Origin: Flavobacteriales bacterium UBA5040 | GTDB lineage: Bacteria > Bacteroidota > Bacteroidia > Flavobacteriales > Weeksellaceae | Length of the DNA stretch: 64,000 nt | Direction: 5' to 3' | Assembly (NCBI GenBank): GCA_002415135.1 | Contig: DIBY01000023.1 | Location: 141,467-205,466, forward strand | In this document: in pieces, positions 17,239 through 25,615 of the stretch | Numbering within the stretch: the first letter of the stretch is position 1 | Layout of the letters: each line of letters starts with the position of its first letter | Translations under genes and position numbers: made by a program | The notes under the pieces: model-generated | What the model was told of the DNA's origin: nothing | The model's input: only the letters and a program-made list of their open reading frames with translations | Database searches by the model: none

Positions 17239-18864
17239 ATGTCAAAAGCAATTTCACAGGTTCCTTTCGCAATAAACGAGCCGGTTAGAACTTATGAGCC
17301 GGGTTCAGAGGAGGTAAAATCCCTGATCGCAACGTATAAAAAAATGTGGAAAGAGAAAGTTGAAATCCCAATGGTTATTAACGGAAAGGAAATCAAAACT
17401 TCTGAAAAAGTTGTGATTAATTCGCCGCAAGATCACCAACATGATTTAGGTTTCTATTATAAAGGAGACATGAGTCACGTGGACGACGCGATTAATTCTG
17501 CGTTAGCAGCCAGAGAAAAATGGAATAATTTAGGTTGGGAACATCGTGCAGCAATATTCTTGAAAGCCGCCGATCTACTTGCTGGTCCTTATAGAAACCG
17601 TTTGAACGCAGCGACCATGATTGCTCAAAGTAAAAATGTTCATCAGGCAGAAATAGATGCAGCTTGCGAATTCATCGATTTCTTACGTTTCAACGTAGAA
17701 TTCATGACTGAAATGTACAGCGAGCAGCCAGTTTCAGATAGTGGAATTTGGAACAGATCAGAATACAGACCTTTAGAAGGTTTCTGTTTCGCAGTTACCC
17801 CATTTAACTTTACCGCAATTGCCGGAAATTTGCCAACATGTATGGCAATGATGGGAAATGTGGTTGTTTGGAAACCATCTGACAAGCAGGTTTATTCAGC
17901 AACCGTTATTATGGACGCCCTTATCGAAGCAGGTTTACCAGCCGGAGTAATCAATATGATTTTTACAGGCGGAAAAGAAACTGCTGATAAAGTATTTGCT
18001 CACCCAGACTTCGCCGGACTTCACTTTACAGGTTCTACCACCGTTTTCCAAAATATGTGGAAAGCAATGGGAGACAATATTCATAACTATAAAACATACC
18101 CACGAATTGTAGGGGAAACTGGTGGAAAAGATTTCATTATGGTTCATCCTTCTGCGAATGTAGATGCTGTAGCAACTGCCATGGTTCGTGGTGCTTTTGA
18201 ATACCAGGGTCAAAAATGTTCTGCAGCTTCAAGAGCTTATGTTCCTCAATCTCTTTGGGCTGACGTGAAAAAAGTGATGGAAGCTCAGATGAAAACCATT
18301 AAAATGGGAAGTCCAGAAGATCCTTCTAATTTCGTAAATGCGGTAATTGATAAAAACTCTTTTGAAAAATGTAAAGGTTATATCGAGAGAGCTGAAAAAT
18401 CAAGCGACGCAAAAGTAATTATCGGTGGAAAATGCGACGATTCAAAAGGTTGGTTTGTAGAGCCAACTGTTATCGAAGCTTCTAACCCACGATATGAGTC
18501 GGTATGTGAAGAAATCTTCGGACCGATTCTTTCTGTATATGTTTATGAAGATAAAGACTGGACTGAAACTTTGAAATTGGTTGATGAAACTTCTCCTTAT
18601 TCTTTAACAGGAGCGATTTTCTCACAAGATCGTTATGCGATTGATGAAGCGTACAAAGCTTTAGAAAATGCAGCCGGAAACTTCTACATCAATGATAAGC
18701 CAACTGGCGCTGTTGTAGGTCAACAACCTTTCGGTGGAGCGAGAGCTTCGGGAACCAATGATAAAGCTGGTTCTAAAATGAACCTCCTAAGATGGGTTTC
18801 TGTAAGAAGCATTAAAGAAACTTTTGTATCTCCAAAAGATTATAAATATCCTTACTTAGGATAA
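17239..18864 (+). CDS. pruA: L-glutamate gamma-semialdehyde dehydrogenase
   Basis: This NAD-dependent aldehyde dehydrogenase (1-pyrroline-5-carboxylate dehydrogenase) makes glutamate in the second step of proline breakdown. The 541 residues match the monofunctional PruA length. The catalytic Cys is in YQGQKCSAASRAYVP and the general-base Glu in IVGETGGKDF; the NAD-site FTGSTTVF and the C-terminal QQPFGGARASGTNDKAG are also PruA-like. No proline dehydrogenase (putA/prodh) gene is in the window, so the pathway is split. It has its own promoter and terminator. Confidence 0.96.
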   Translation: MSKAISQVPFAINEPVRTYEPGSEEVKSLIATYKKMWKEKVEIPMVINGKEIKTSEKVVINSPQDHQHDLGFYYKGDMSHVDDAINSALAAREKWNNLGWEHRAAIFLKAADLLAGPYRNRLNAATMIAQSKNVHQAEIDAACEFIDFLRFNVEFMTEMYSEQPVSDSGIWNRSEYRPLEGFCFAVTPFNFTAIAGNLPTCMAMMGNVVVWKPSDKQVYSATVIMDALIEAGLPAGVINMIFTGGKETADKVFAHPDFAGLHFTGSTTVFQNMWKAMGDNIHNYKTYPRIVGETGGKDFIMVHPSANVDAVATAMVRGAFEYQGQKCSAASRAYVPQSLWADVKKVMEAQMKTIKMGSPEDPSNFVNAVIDKNSFEKCKGYIERAEKSSDAKVIIGGKCDDSKGWFVEPTVIEASNPRYESVCEEIFGPILSVYVYEDKDWTETLKLVDETSPYSLTGAIFSQDRYAIDEAYKALENAAGNFYINDKPTGAVVGQQPFGGARASGTNDKAGSKMNLLRWVSVRSIKETFVSPKDYKYPYLG

Positions 18865-18895
18865 AAAACATTTCTCTTTTAAATAAAGAAATTAC

Positions 18896-18933
18896 AATCC
18901 GTCCTGAGCTTTTTCGGGACGGATTTGTTTTTT
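18896..18933 (+). terminator. Terminator of pruA
   Basis: AATCCGTCC (18896-18904) pairs with GGACGGATT (18917-18925), followed by a T-rich tract TTTGTTTTTT. Confidence 0.85.
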
Positions 18934-18982
18934 ATGGTGACGTACTTATTTAACAAAATTTTATACTTCAACAAATTATCTT

Positions 18983-18997
18983 TGGCACAGAATTTAC
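18983..18997 (+). promoter_or_regulatory. Sigma-54-like promoter of the YtxH-like gene
   Basis: TGGCACA-GAAT-TTAC carries a perfect -24 half (TGGCAC), with the -12 dinucleotide AC in place of GC at the right ten-base distance. A TAnnTTTG-like TATCTTTG (18977-18984) overlaps it and is the alternative reading. The related element before the other small stress gene favours sigma-54. Confidence 0.45.
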
Positions 18998-19045
18998 ATA
19001 GTAGTACGTATCAAATTATTTAATAAAAATTAAAAACATACTATT

Positions 19046-19288
19046 ATGGGCACTAAAAAAAATGGCTTATTAGCACTATTAGGACTTGGAGCAATCGCTT
19101 GGTGGAAATACAAAAATTCATCTGATGAAGACAAACAAGCAGTAAAAGACACTGTTAAAAACGCAAAAGATAATTTCAACAAATGGGGAACTGATTTAAA
19201 ATCTAAAGCGAGTGATCTATCTTCACAAGTTCAAGATAAAGTAAACCAAGCTAAAACTTCTGTTGAAGATTCTGTAAATCAGAATTAA
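19046..19288 (+). CDS. YtxH-like small membrane-tethered protein
   Basis: An 80-residue protein: a short membrane segment (LLALLGLGAIAWWKY, residues 9-23) followed by a charged amphipathic helix with repeating KDTVKNAKDNFNKW- and KVNQAKTSVEDSV-type units. This is the layout of YtxH/YtxJ-type general stress proteins, whose biochemical role is unknown. The helix resembles that of the soluble 88-residue protein at 12626, and both genes have sigma-54-like promoters and strong terminators, so they may belong to one stress regulon (inference). Confidence 0.75.
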   Translation: MGTKKNGLLALLGLGAIAWWKYKNSSDEDKQAVKDTVKNAKDNFNKWGTDLKSKASDLSSQVQDKVNQAKTSVEDSVNQN

Positions 19289-19322
19289 TTAGACACATTC
19301 AATCACATTCATATATTTAAGA

Positions 19323-19356
19323 AAACCGAAGCATATTTATTACGCTTCGGTTTTTT
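19323..19356 (+). terminator. Terminator of the YtxH-like gene
   Basis: AAACCGAAGC (19323-19332) pairs with GCTTCGGTTT (19344-19353), followed by a T run. Confidence 0.88.
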
Positions 19357-19361
19357 ATTGT

Positions 19362-19388
19362 AAAAAAAATCCCGAAAATTTCAGGATT
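19362..19388 (-). terminator. Terminator of the zinc metallopeptidase gene
   Basis: On the minus strand AATCC-T-GAAA faces TTTC-G-GGATT (19368-19388, one mismatch) and is followed by eight T residues. It stands back to back with the plus-strand terminator just before it. Confidence 0.8.
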
Positions 19389-19439
19389 TTGTTTTTTAAA
19401 TATCTTTCGGAAAAATAAAAGATGATAAAGATCTATACC

Positions 19440-20297
19440 TTACTTTAACAAAGCATCAAAAGTGTCGCCCTGTCTCATGTCTCCAGTGTTATATCCTTTC
19501 ATAAACCATTCTTTTCTCTGTGCAGAACTACCGTGTGTAAAACCCTCTTGGTTCACATAACCTTGTGAACGTTTCTGAATATTGTCATCACCCACTGCTT
19601 CGGCTGCAGAAATCGCCGATTCAATATCGCCTGGTTCCAAGAATTTTTCTCTATTATCGGTTTGCTTGGCCCAAAGACCTGCATAAAAGTCGGCTTGCAG
19701 TTCGGTCGCAACAGAAACGCGATTCATATCTGCTTCTGAGTATCTTCCACTGCTTCTTAATTGATCAACTTTTTGAGTCGTTCCAAGCATTGTTTGTACG
19801 TGATGTCCCATTTCGTGAGCCATGACATAAGCTATAGAAAACTCAGTTACCTGTGCTCCAAAACGCTGTTCTAATTCTTTGAAAAAACTCATATCCATAT
19901 AAATCGTTTCATCAGCTGGACAATAAAATGGTCCCATTGCTGCTTGTGCAGTTCCACAACCAGATTGAGTAACCGCTTCAAACATTACTACTTTTGCGGG
20001 TCTATAATCCATTCCGTTATCACGGAAAACTTTCGTCCAGGTCTGTTCATTTTCTGCGGTAATCATTTCGACAAATTCACGAACCTTCAACTCGTTTGCG
20101 TTCAGATCACGTTGTTCTGTTTGAGGAGCACTACCCATTCCTGATGAAAGTATTGCTGACGGATCGCCTCCTAAAAAGAATATGATGGCTGCAATAATTA
20201 AAGTTCCTAAACCTCCGCCTACAAGCATTCCACCGCCACCCCCGCCAGACCCTCGTCTGTCATCTACATTTCCGCTTCTATCGTTTGTCCATTTCAT
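19440..20297 (-). CDS. YpfJ-family neutral zinc metallopeptidase
   Basis: A 285-residue membrane-anchored protein. The N-terminus is Arg/Gly-rich (DDRRGSGGGGGG), then a single membrane segment (about residues 24-45), then a periplasmic domain with the zinc motif HEMGHH in IAYVMAHEMGHHVQTMLG and a later ATELQADFYAGLWAK, whose Glu/Asp likely completes the site. CGTAQAAMGPFYCPAD holds two Cys that may form a disulfide. This is the YpfJ/KPN_02809-type family; substrates are unknown. It follows the LTA-synthase-like gene after 32 bases on the same strand, so the two may be cotranscribed. Confidence 0.92.
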   Translation of the reverse strand: MKWTNDRSGNVDDRRGSGGGGGGMLVGGGLGTLIIAAIIFFLGGDPSAILSSGMGSAPQTEQRDLNANELKVREFVEMITAENEQTWTKVFRDNGMDYRPAKVVMFEAVTQSGCGTAQAAMGPFYCPADETIYMDMSFFKELEQRFGAQVTEFSIAYVMAHEMGHHVQTMLGTTQKVDQLRSSGRYSEADMNRVSVATELQADFYAGLWAKQTDNREKFLEPGDIESAISAAEAVGDDNIQKRSQGYVNQEGFTHGSSAQRKEWFMKGYNTGDMRQGDTFDALLK

Positions 20298-20329
20298 ATT
20301 TAAATCTTTTGTTAAAAATACAAAAAAAA

Positions 20330-22411
20330 TTATTTATTCAGTTTATTTTCTTTTAACCAAAATGAAACACTTTGATATGCTGAAATACAGTCATCAATTA
20401 AGTTTTGCTGTAAATTCTTCACCGGTATTTCATCATAGAAGATTTTAAAATCTTCTGGATTTTTTGATTTTTGTAAGCTTAAAGAATATTGTTTTACTTT
20501 TTTAGTAGGCGAGATAATGGTCAGATAATTATCCTTTATTAAACCTAAATCCTGATAAGTTGCGATGTAAGCTTTAGGTTGAAAATTTGGACTGAAAATA
20601 TCCTGTCCTAAAAACTTCGACTGGTACTTGAATTTAAGCAAACCGAACAAAGTAGGCATTACGTCAATCTGCGACATGGTTTGATTAAATTTTTGGGGTT
20701 CAATAAAACCTTCGGAGAAAATCATTCCTGGAATACGGTACTTATCCATCGGAAGTTCTGTTTTTCCAGCGCTTGAAGCACAGTGATCAGCAACAATTAC
20801 AAAGACCGTGTTTTTATACCAACTTTGTTTTTTTGCCATTTCAAAAAATTTTCGGATCGAATAATCGGTATATTTTACGCCACCTTCACGAGATTTCGCT
20901 GTTCCGGGAATATCAATTCTTCCTTCTGGATAGGTAAACGGTCTGTGGTTCGAAACGGTCATCCATTGATGGAAGAATGGCTTTCCTGATTTGGCTTCAG
21001 CATTCATGACTTGGATGGCTTTTTTCGCCATATCTTCATCAGCAACACCCCAAACATTGGCAAAGGAAATTTCCTCAGGTTTAAAATTATTTCTGTCTAC
21101 AATTCCATAACCGTTGCTTTTATAAAATTCCTCCATGTTATCGAAATAACTATAACCGCCGTAAAGGAATTTCACGTCATATCCTTTAGACTTGAAGACA
21201 CTTCCAGTACTGAACTTATTTTTGTTGTTATCCCGTTTAACTACACTTTCTCCAGCTGTTGGCGGAATACACAAATTGAGCGCTTCTAAACCACGGACCG
21301 TGCGGTTACCCGTTGCGTAAAGATTGGTGAACATTAGAGACTTGTCCGCTAAACTATCTAAAAACGGAGTTATTTTCTGATCATTCCCGTAATGCTCCAA
21401 GAATTCTGCTGACATACTTTCTATGGAGATCAATACCACATTCTTTTTCATTTCAGGATTAACAGAATTGACAGGTCTACTTAAAGTGGGCGGATCAAAT
21501 TGCTTTAAAAAATTACTTTCGGCTACCTTTTGATTAATGGTTGGATAAAACTGAAAATAGTCGAGTTCATTCTGCGTGAAAGCATGATAGAATTTAGGGA
21601 AACCATTGGCTTGAATTTCCTTCGCAAAAGTATTATCAGTTTTAATTTTATCAAATTGTGGAATGACCACTAAACTAATTCCAAACAAAACAATAAACGA
21701 AGAGAGCAAAACCAGTTTCTGAGCGAAGCTTGGAAGTGTTAGCAATTCGTCTTTTGTTTTTTTAAAAATAAACCAGGTCACCAACAATGCAACTGATAAA
21801 ATACCCGCAAATAAGGGAACAACAGGATAGCTTTCCATAATATTCCCGATGACTTCGTTGGTATAAATCAGGTAATCAACGGCGATAAAATTATAGCGCA
21901 CTCCAAATTCATTCCAGAAGAAATACTCACTAACTCCATTGAAAATGATCAGTAACACGTACAGGAAAAGTATGATGAAATAAAGAATATTTCGAATCTT
22001 GATCCTTTGAGTTGGAAGAAAAAGCATCAATCCGAACAGCAAAGTTTTTAATCCAACAAAGATCATCGCTACTTCCGGGAAAGAGCCACCATATTGTTTG
22101 AAAATATTGCCAGGAATAAAAGCAGTGTATAAAAATGCTAAAACGAAAAAACCAAATATGATATAACCGTAAGGTTTTTTGTATTTTGAATCAGAGAGAA
22201 ATAAAGAGTATAGCATGAAAATACTGCTCGCCAAAACAAAGACAAAAACATCAGTCAAGCCACCAATGAAAATAATTTTTAAACTTTCAAAAACTCCGAA
22301 CTTCACCGTCGTTATTGGATGGAAGATAAAAATTATTCTTACAATGAGGGAAACCAACCCATAAAAAAGCCCCAAATACAGATAAGGTTTTAGTTTTGAC
22401 TTGTACATCAT
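20330..22411 (-). CDS. LTA synthase-family membrane sulfatase/phosphotransferase
   Basis: A 693-residue protein with five membrane helices in the first 270 residues and an extracytoplasmic alkaline-phosphatase-superfamily domain after it. Metal and nucleophile motifs of the LtaS/OpgB group are present: ISIESMSAEFLEHYG (Glu ligand), GNRTVRGLEAL (nucleophile Thr near residue 372) and VIVADHCAS (Asp-His). Relatives transfer phosphoglycerol or phosphoethanolamine to envelope polymers or lipids. Since lipoteichoic acid is absent from this phylum, an envelope glycan or lipid target is more likely (inference). The second codon is also ATG, so the start may be one residue later. Confidence 0.9.
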   Translation of the reverse strand: MMYKSKLKPYLYLGLFYGLVSLIVRIIFIFHPITTVKFGVFESLKIIFIGGLTDVFVFVLASSIFMLYSLFLSDSKYKKPYGYIIFGFFVLAFLYTAFIPGNIFKQYGGSFPEVAMIFVGLKTLLFGLMLFLPTQRIKIRNILYFIILFLYVLLIIFNGVSEYFFWNEFGVRYNFIAVDYLIYTNEVIGNIMESYPVVPLFAGILSVALLVTWFIFKKTKDELLTLPSFAQKLVLLSSFIVLFGISLVVIPQFDKIKTDNTFAKEIQANGFPKFYHAFTQNELDYFQFYPTINQKVAESNFLKQFDPPTLSRPVNSVNPEMKKNVVLISIESMSAEFLEHYGNDQKITPFLDSLADKSLMFTNLYATGNRTVRGLEALNLCIPPTAGESVVKRDNNKNKFSTGSVFKSKGYDVKFLYGGYSYFDNMEEFYKSNGYGIVDRNNFKPEEISFANVWGVADEDMAKKAIQVMNAEAKSGKPFFHQWMTVSNHRPFTYPEGRIDIPGTAKSREGGVKYTDYSIRKFFEMAKKQSWYKNTVFVIVADHCASSAGKTELPMDKYRIPGMIFSEGFIEPQKFNQTMSQIDVMPTLFGLLKFKYQSKFLGQDIFSPNFQPKAYIATYQDLGLIKDNYLTIISPTKKVKQYSLSLQKSKNPEDFKIFYDEIPVKNLQQNLIDDCISAYQSVSFWLKENKLNK

Positions 22412-22472
22412 GACATTTTATTATGGACCTTGTGGATTCCGTTTAATTCAAGAATAATCAGAACAGATCGTT

Positions 22473-22955
22473 TTACAAAGCTCGTTTGAAGAGAATCATC
22501 TCCAATGCCGTGGCAGCTGCTTCAACACCTTTGTTTCCTAAAGCTCCGCCGCTTCTGGCGATAGACTGCTCTTTGGTATCATCCGTTAATAAACAGAAAA
22601 TTGTGGGAACATCTGTTAAGACATTACAGTCTTTAATTCCTTGCGCAACAGCAGAACAAACATAATCAAAATGCGGAGTTTCGCCACGAATAACGCAACC
22701 GATCGCAATTACAGCATCAAAGTAACCTGTTTTGCACAATTGCATCGAAGCGTAATTCAATTCAAATGCACCAGGAACTTTGAATATTTTAATGTTTTCT
22801 TCTTTTACACCTTCTTTGGTAAGTACTTCTAAAGCACCATCGCGAAGGTTATAGGTTACAAAATCGTTCCATTCTGAAACGACAATGCCAATTCTAAAAG
22901 AACTGGCATCGTCAATTTGTAATGGTTGATAATCTGAAAGATTTACAGTTGCCAT
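22473..22955 (-). CDS. ribH: 6,7-dimethyl-8-ribityllumazine synthase
   Basis: RibH condenses the ribityl-uracil intermediate with dihydroxybutanone phosphate in the penultimate step of riboflavin synthesis, usually as a 60-subunit or pentameric shell. The 160 residues fit. Active-site motifs are VVSEWNDFVT, KVPGAFELNYASMQL and GCVIRGETPHFDYVCSAVAQG, which includes the catalytic His. It lies 15 bases after the TPR gene and shares its promoter. No other rib gene is in the window. Confidence 0.96.
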   Translation of the reverse strand: MATVNLSDYQPLQIDDASSFRIGIVVSEWNDFVTYNLRDGALEVLTKEGVKEENIKIFKVPGAFELNYASMQLCKTGYFDAVIAIGCVIRGETPHFDYVCSAVAQGIKDCNVLTDVPTIFCLLTDDTKEQSIARSGGALGNKGVEAAATALEMILFKRAL

Positions 22956-22970
22956 TATAGTATTTTTTTA

Positions 22971-23681
22971 TTAGTAATATTTCACCATTTCGATATACGA
23001 TTCAGACATTCCGTTATCGTAATCTTCATATTTTTCTTCGATTGAAGAGAAATATTTTTTTGCCTCTGCGTTCTTCTTCAAAGCCAATGCGACCACTCCT
23101 GCTTTTCTTGTAAAGTAGTAAGAAGTATATGGATCATCTGAAGCTGAGATCGCTTTATCTAAAAGCGATAAGGCGTCATCATTTTTATTAAGATTGGCGT
23201 GACAGTCTGCCATCGCTCCATATTTTAAAGCCATCAGGATTTTATTATCCGAAGAAAACTTGTCTAAAAGATCATAAGCTTCTTGGAATTTCCCTTCTTT
23301 AAATTTAATTAGTCCCGCGTTGTAGGCAGAAAGCTTTCCAACTTTAGTCCCAGAATACTCGTTATAAGTTCCTAAATATCCAGGATTTGCAGCACTTTTT
23401 CCACCTAAAGCCAATTCATCTTTTCCGTCAGCTAAATTTTTCTGAGCAGCAAGATAACTTAAAGTTGCTTCTTCATTTCTTGGAGCTTCATAAAATTGCT
23501 GAAAAGCAAAATATCCCAAAACACCCACTACTAAAGCACCGAAAACAATCAGCAAGATCTTAGCGTTCTTTTCAAGAAATTTTTCAGTATCGAGTGCACC
23601 TCTGTCCAGGTCTTTGAAAACTTCTACCGTTTCCTTTCCTTCCATTTCCTTTTTACTGGTGCGAGAATTGAATTTTGCCAT
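22971..23681 (-). CDS. Membrane-anchored tetratricopeptide repeat protein
   Basis: A 236-residue protein with a cytoplasmic N-terminus, one membrane helix (about residues 42-63) and a periplasmic helical-repeat domain. TPR-like units are visible in KLSAYNAGLIKFKEGKFQEA, KYGAMADCHANLNKNDDA and FTRKAGVVALALKKNAEA. The layout resembles YfgM-type proteins that work with outer-membrane assembly or Sec chaperones, but the identity is not certain. A near-perfect promoter precedes it; ribH follows after 15 bases. Confidence 0.8.
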   Translation of the reverse strand: MAKFNSRTSKKEMEGKETVEVFKDLDRGALDTEKFLEKNAKILLIVFGALVVGVLGYFAFQQFYEAPRNEEATLSYLAAQKNLADGKDELALGGKSAANPGYLGTYNEYSGTKVGKLSAYNAGLIKFKEGKFQEAYDLLDKFSSDNKILMALKYGAMADCHANLNKNDDALSLLDKAISASDDPYTSYYFTRKAGVVALALKKNAEAKKYFSSIEEKYEDYDNGMSESYIEMVKYY

Positions 23682-23703
23682 AATTTTATTAAAAATTGAA
23701 GTG

Positions 23704-23734
23704 CAAATTTAACTGTTTTTAAGCGATATACAAA
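23704..23734 (-). promoter_or_regulatory. Promoter of the TPR-ribH operon
   Basis: On the minus strand a -33 TTTG (23731-23734) and a -7 TAAATTTG (23704-23711) are exactly 19 bases apart, an ideal Bacteroidota promoter. The predicted start leaves a leader of about 18 bases. Confidence 0.75.
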
Positions 23735-23793
23735 ATTATGCTCAAAAAAACATTCTTAGTAAATTTTATCTTCTTAAATAGTTCTAAATTAAT

Positions 23794-24327
23794 CTAATAG
23801 GTAAGGATTTGATGAACATCAGCCTCGAATTTTTCCAGCCTGTCTCTGCCTCCTAAATCTTTTAGTCCAATCAAGAAACTAAACTGTGAAACAATTCCGC
23901 CCTGCTTCTGAACGAGATGTGCTGCAGCTTCTGTCGTTCCGCCTGTTGCCAACAAATCGTCGTGAATTAAAATTCGCTGTCCAGGTTTTAATTGCCCGGT
24001 CCGCATTTCTATTTCAGCAGAGCCATATTCTAAGTCATATTTTTGTCCCACAAATGGCGGCGGCAGTTTTCCTTTCTTTCTAATCAATATAAAAGGGACA
24101 TCTAAAGCCACGGCGATTGCAATACCGAAAAGATAACCCCGACTTTCTATTCCACAAACTGCATCAATTTTCCCACGACTGAAATTGGCTAAATCAGCGA
24201 TCACTTCTTCGTATAATTTTGGATTAAGAAATATGGGTGTAATATCTTTAAACTGAATTCCTGGTTTTGGAAAATCAGGAATATTCTGAATGGTATTTTC
24301 TAAATCCTGAATAAGTTGTTGACTCAT
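23794..24327 (-). CDS. apt: Adenine phosphoribosyltransferase
   Basis: Apt salvages adenine to AMP using PRPP. The 177-residue length and motifs are standard: FPKPGIQFKDITPIFLNP at residues 19-36, the ESRGYLFG base/loop region, the flexible KKGKLPPPFVGQKYDLEYG loop, and the PRPP-binding ILIHDDLLATGGTTEAAAHL. It begins 2 bases after the stop of the lipoprotein gene, so it is probably translated from the same mRNA. The pairing with a lipoprotein of unknown function is not informative for its own role. Confidence 0.97.
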   Translation of the reverse strand: MSQQLIQDLENTIQNIPDFPKPGIQFKDITPIFLNPKLYEEVIADLANFSRGKIDAVCGIESRGYLFGIAIAVALDVPFILIRKKGKLPPPFVGQKYDLEYGSAEIEMRTGQLKPGQRILIHDDLLATGGTTEAAAHLVQKQGGIVSQFSFLIGLKDLGGRDRLEKFEADVHQILTY

Positions 24328-24329
24328 TT

Positions 24330-25535
24330 TTAATTGATTTTATAACTAGAAATTTTCCAGTCGCCATTTACATTTTTCAATCCAAAAGTTACCTGGACGG
24401 CAGTTGTTCTTCCTTCTTTATCCGTAATGTCGTACGTCGCATTTACACTTGCTGAATTGGCAGTGGTATTATTCGTAGTCATATTTTTTACTGAAATACT
24501 TTTTACTCCACCAAAGCCAGAAGTTGGATTAGAGAATGTTTCGTACGAGCCCCAATTAGGATTATCGGCTACGTCATACGCTCCGCGTAAATTTTGCGTA
24601 GACAAACTGTTCAAAAATTTTGTAACACTTGTTTTTGGATCGGCGGTGGAAGTAGGCACTTTTACGTCAGGAGTTATTAACGTACCATCCGGTGCAATTA
24701 CTGGCGATTCAGTATCAATATTTGCAGGATTATCAGCGGGATTTCCGACTGGCATTAATAAAGCTTTAGGATTAACGGGAACTCCAATTTTTGACATTTT
24801 AAAAGTTTTCTTGGAAGTTTTAACGGAAACGGTAATATCAATAGCCTGATTTATAATTTTTTGTGCAGGAAGAGAAGCGAATCTCACCACAAATCCTTTG
24901 AATTTATTATCCAACATCAAGTTTTTAGAACTATAAATACGATTACCTCCACTAAATACTTCTAAGACTGTTTCTAAAGCAGCACCTTCGAAAGTAATTG
25001 GGTCTCCCTTTGAATCTGCTAATCGTGGTACAACTTGTAAAGCCTGGGTTCCTAATACTTCATTATTCCCAATATTGGTTACATCTACATTAAGAGCACT
25101 GGCCTGTATATCATTAGCATCAAATTCTGTTGCCTGAACATTACCAAAGATATTCATTTCGCCTAAAGATGGTGGTCCCGTACTTGTCCATTCAACTCCG
25201 TTTTTTTGAGCGACCTGATCTGCGAGAGAAAAAATCTGCGGGACTTTCATTCCATTAATTAAAACGCCTAACGCTTTTAATTCACTGGTTTCCCCTTCTG
25301 CTTCAACACCAAAAGTTTTTAAAATATAAAGCGCTTCATTAAACTTAACCTGTTGTAGGGTATTTAGGCTAGAAGTCATGTCATTAATGCTCGATTGTAA
25401 TGTTTTGGTACTTGTTGCATCAACAGCGTCTTTCTTACAGCTAACAAATAGCATCAATAACGCAAACACAAAAAATCTGCTCAATTTAAAAAGAGCAGGT
25501 TTTGGCGGTAATAAAGTGGTAATATTTTTATTCAT
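24330..25535 (-). CDS. Lipoprotein of unknown function with NTF2-like C-terminus
   Basis: A 401-residue lipoprotein. An unusually long polar leader (about 20 residues) precedes a hydrophobic stretch and lipobox LFVSC with Cys at residue 33. Residues 45-140 look helical, 140-275 look like a beta-rich domain with repeated short strands, then a Pro/Asp/Thr-rich linker, and the last 105 residues (SVTKFLNSLSTQNLRGAYDV to the end) resemble NTF2-like/DUF4878-type lipoprotein domains, ending in NVNGDWKISSYKIN. I do not recognise the full-length family. It is the first gene of a unit with apt, with a -7 element inside the act operon terminator region. Confidence 0.7.
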   Translation of the reverse strand: MNKNITTLLPPKPALFKLSRFFVFALLMLFVSCKKDAVDATSTKTLQSSINDMTSSLNTLQQVKFNEALYILKTFGVEAEGETSELKALGVLINGMKVPQIFSLADQVAQKNGVEWTSTGPPSLGEMNIFGNVQATEFDANDIQASALNVDVTNIGNNEVLGTQALQVVPRLADSKGDPITFEGAALETVLEVFSGGNRIYSSKNLMLDNKFKGFVVRFASLPAQKIINQAIDITVSVKTSKKTFKMSKIGVPVNPKALLMPVGNPADNPANIDTESPVIAPDGTLITPDVKVPTSTADPKTSVTKFLNSLSTQNLRGAYDVADNPNWGSYETFSNPTSGFGGVKSISVKNMTTNNTTANSASVNATYDITDKEGRTTAVQVTFGLKNVNGDWKISSYKIN

Positions 25536-25554
25536 CTTTCATAATGGTTTCTAA

Positions 25555-25562
25555 CAAATTTA
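25555..25562 (-). promoter_or_regulatory. -7 element for the lipoprotein-apt operon
   Basis: Reads TAAATTTG on the minus strand (TAnnTTTG), with the transcript start near 25550, 15 bases before the ATG. Its upstream part runs into the terminator hairpin of the act operon (25565-25590), and no normally spaced -33 was seen. Confidence 0.5.
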
Positions 25563-25564
25563 AT

Positions 25565-25590
25565 AAAAAATCCCGACAAAGGCCGGGATT
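25565..25590 (-). terminator. Terminator of the act operon
   Basis: AATCCCG (25569-25575) pairs with CGGGATT (25584-25590); on the minus strand the stem is followed by six T residues. It lies 25 bases after the actF stop. Confidence 0.85.
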
Positions 25591-25615
25591 ATGTTTTCGA
25601 ATAAAATTCTAGTGA

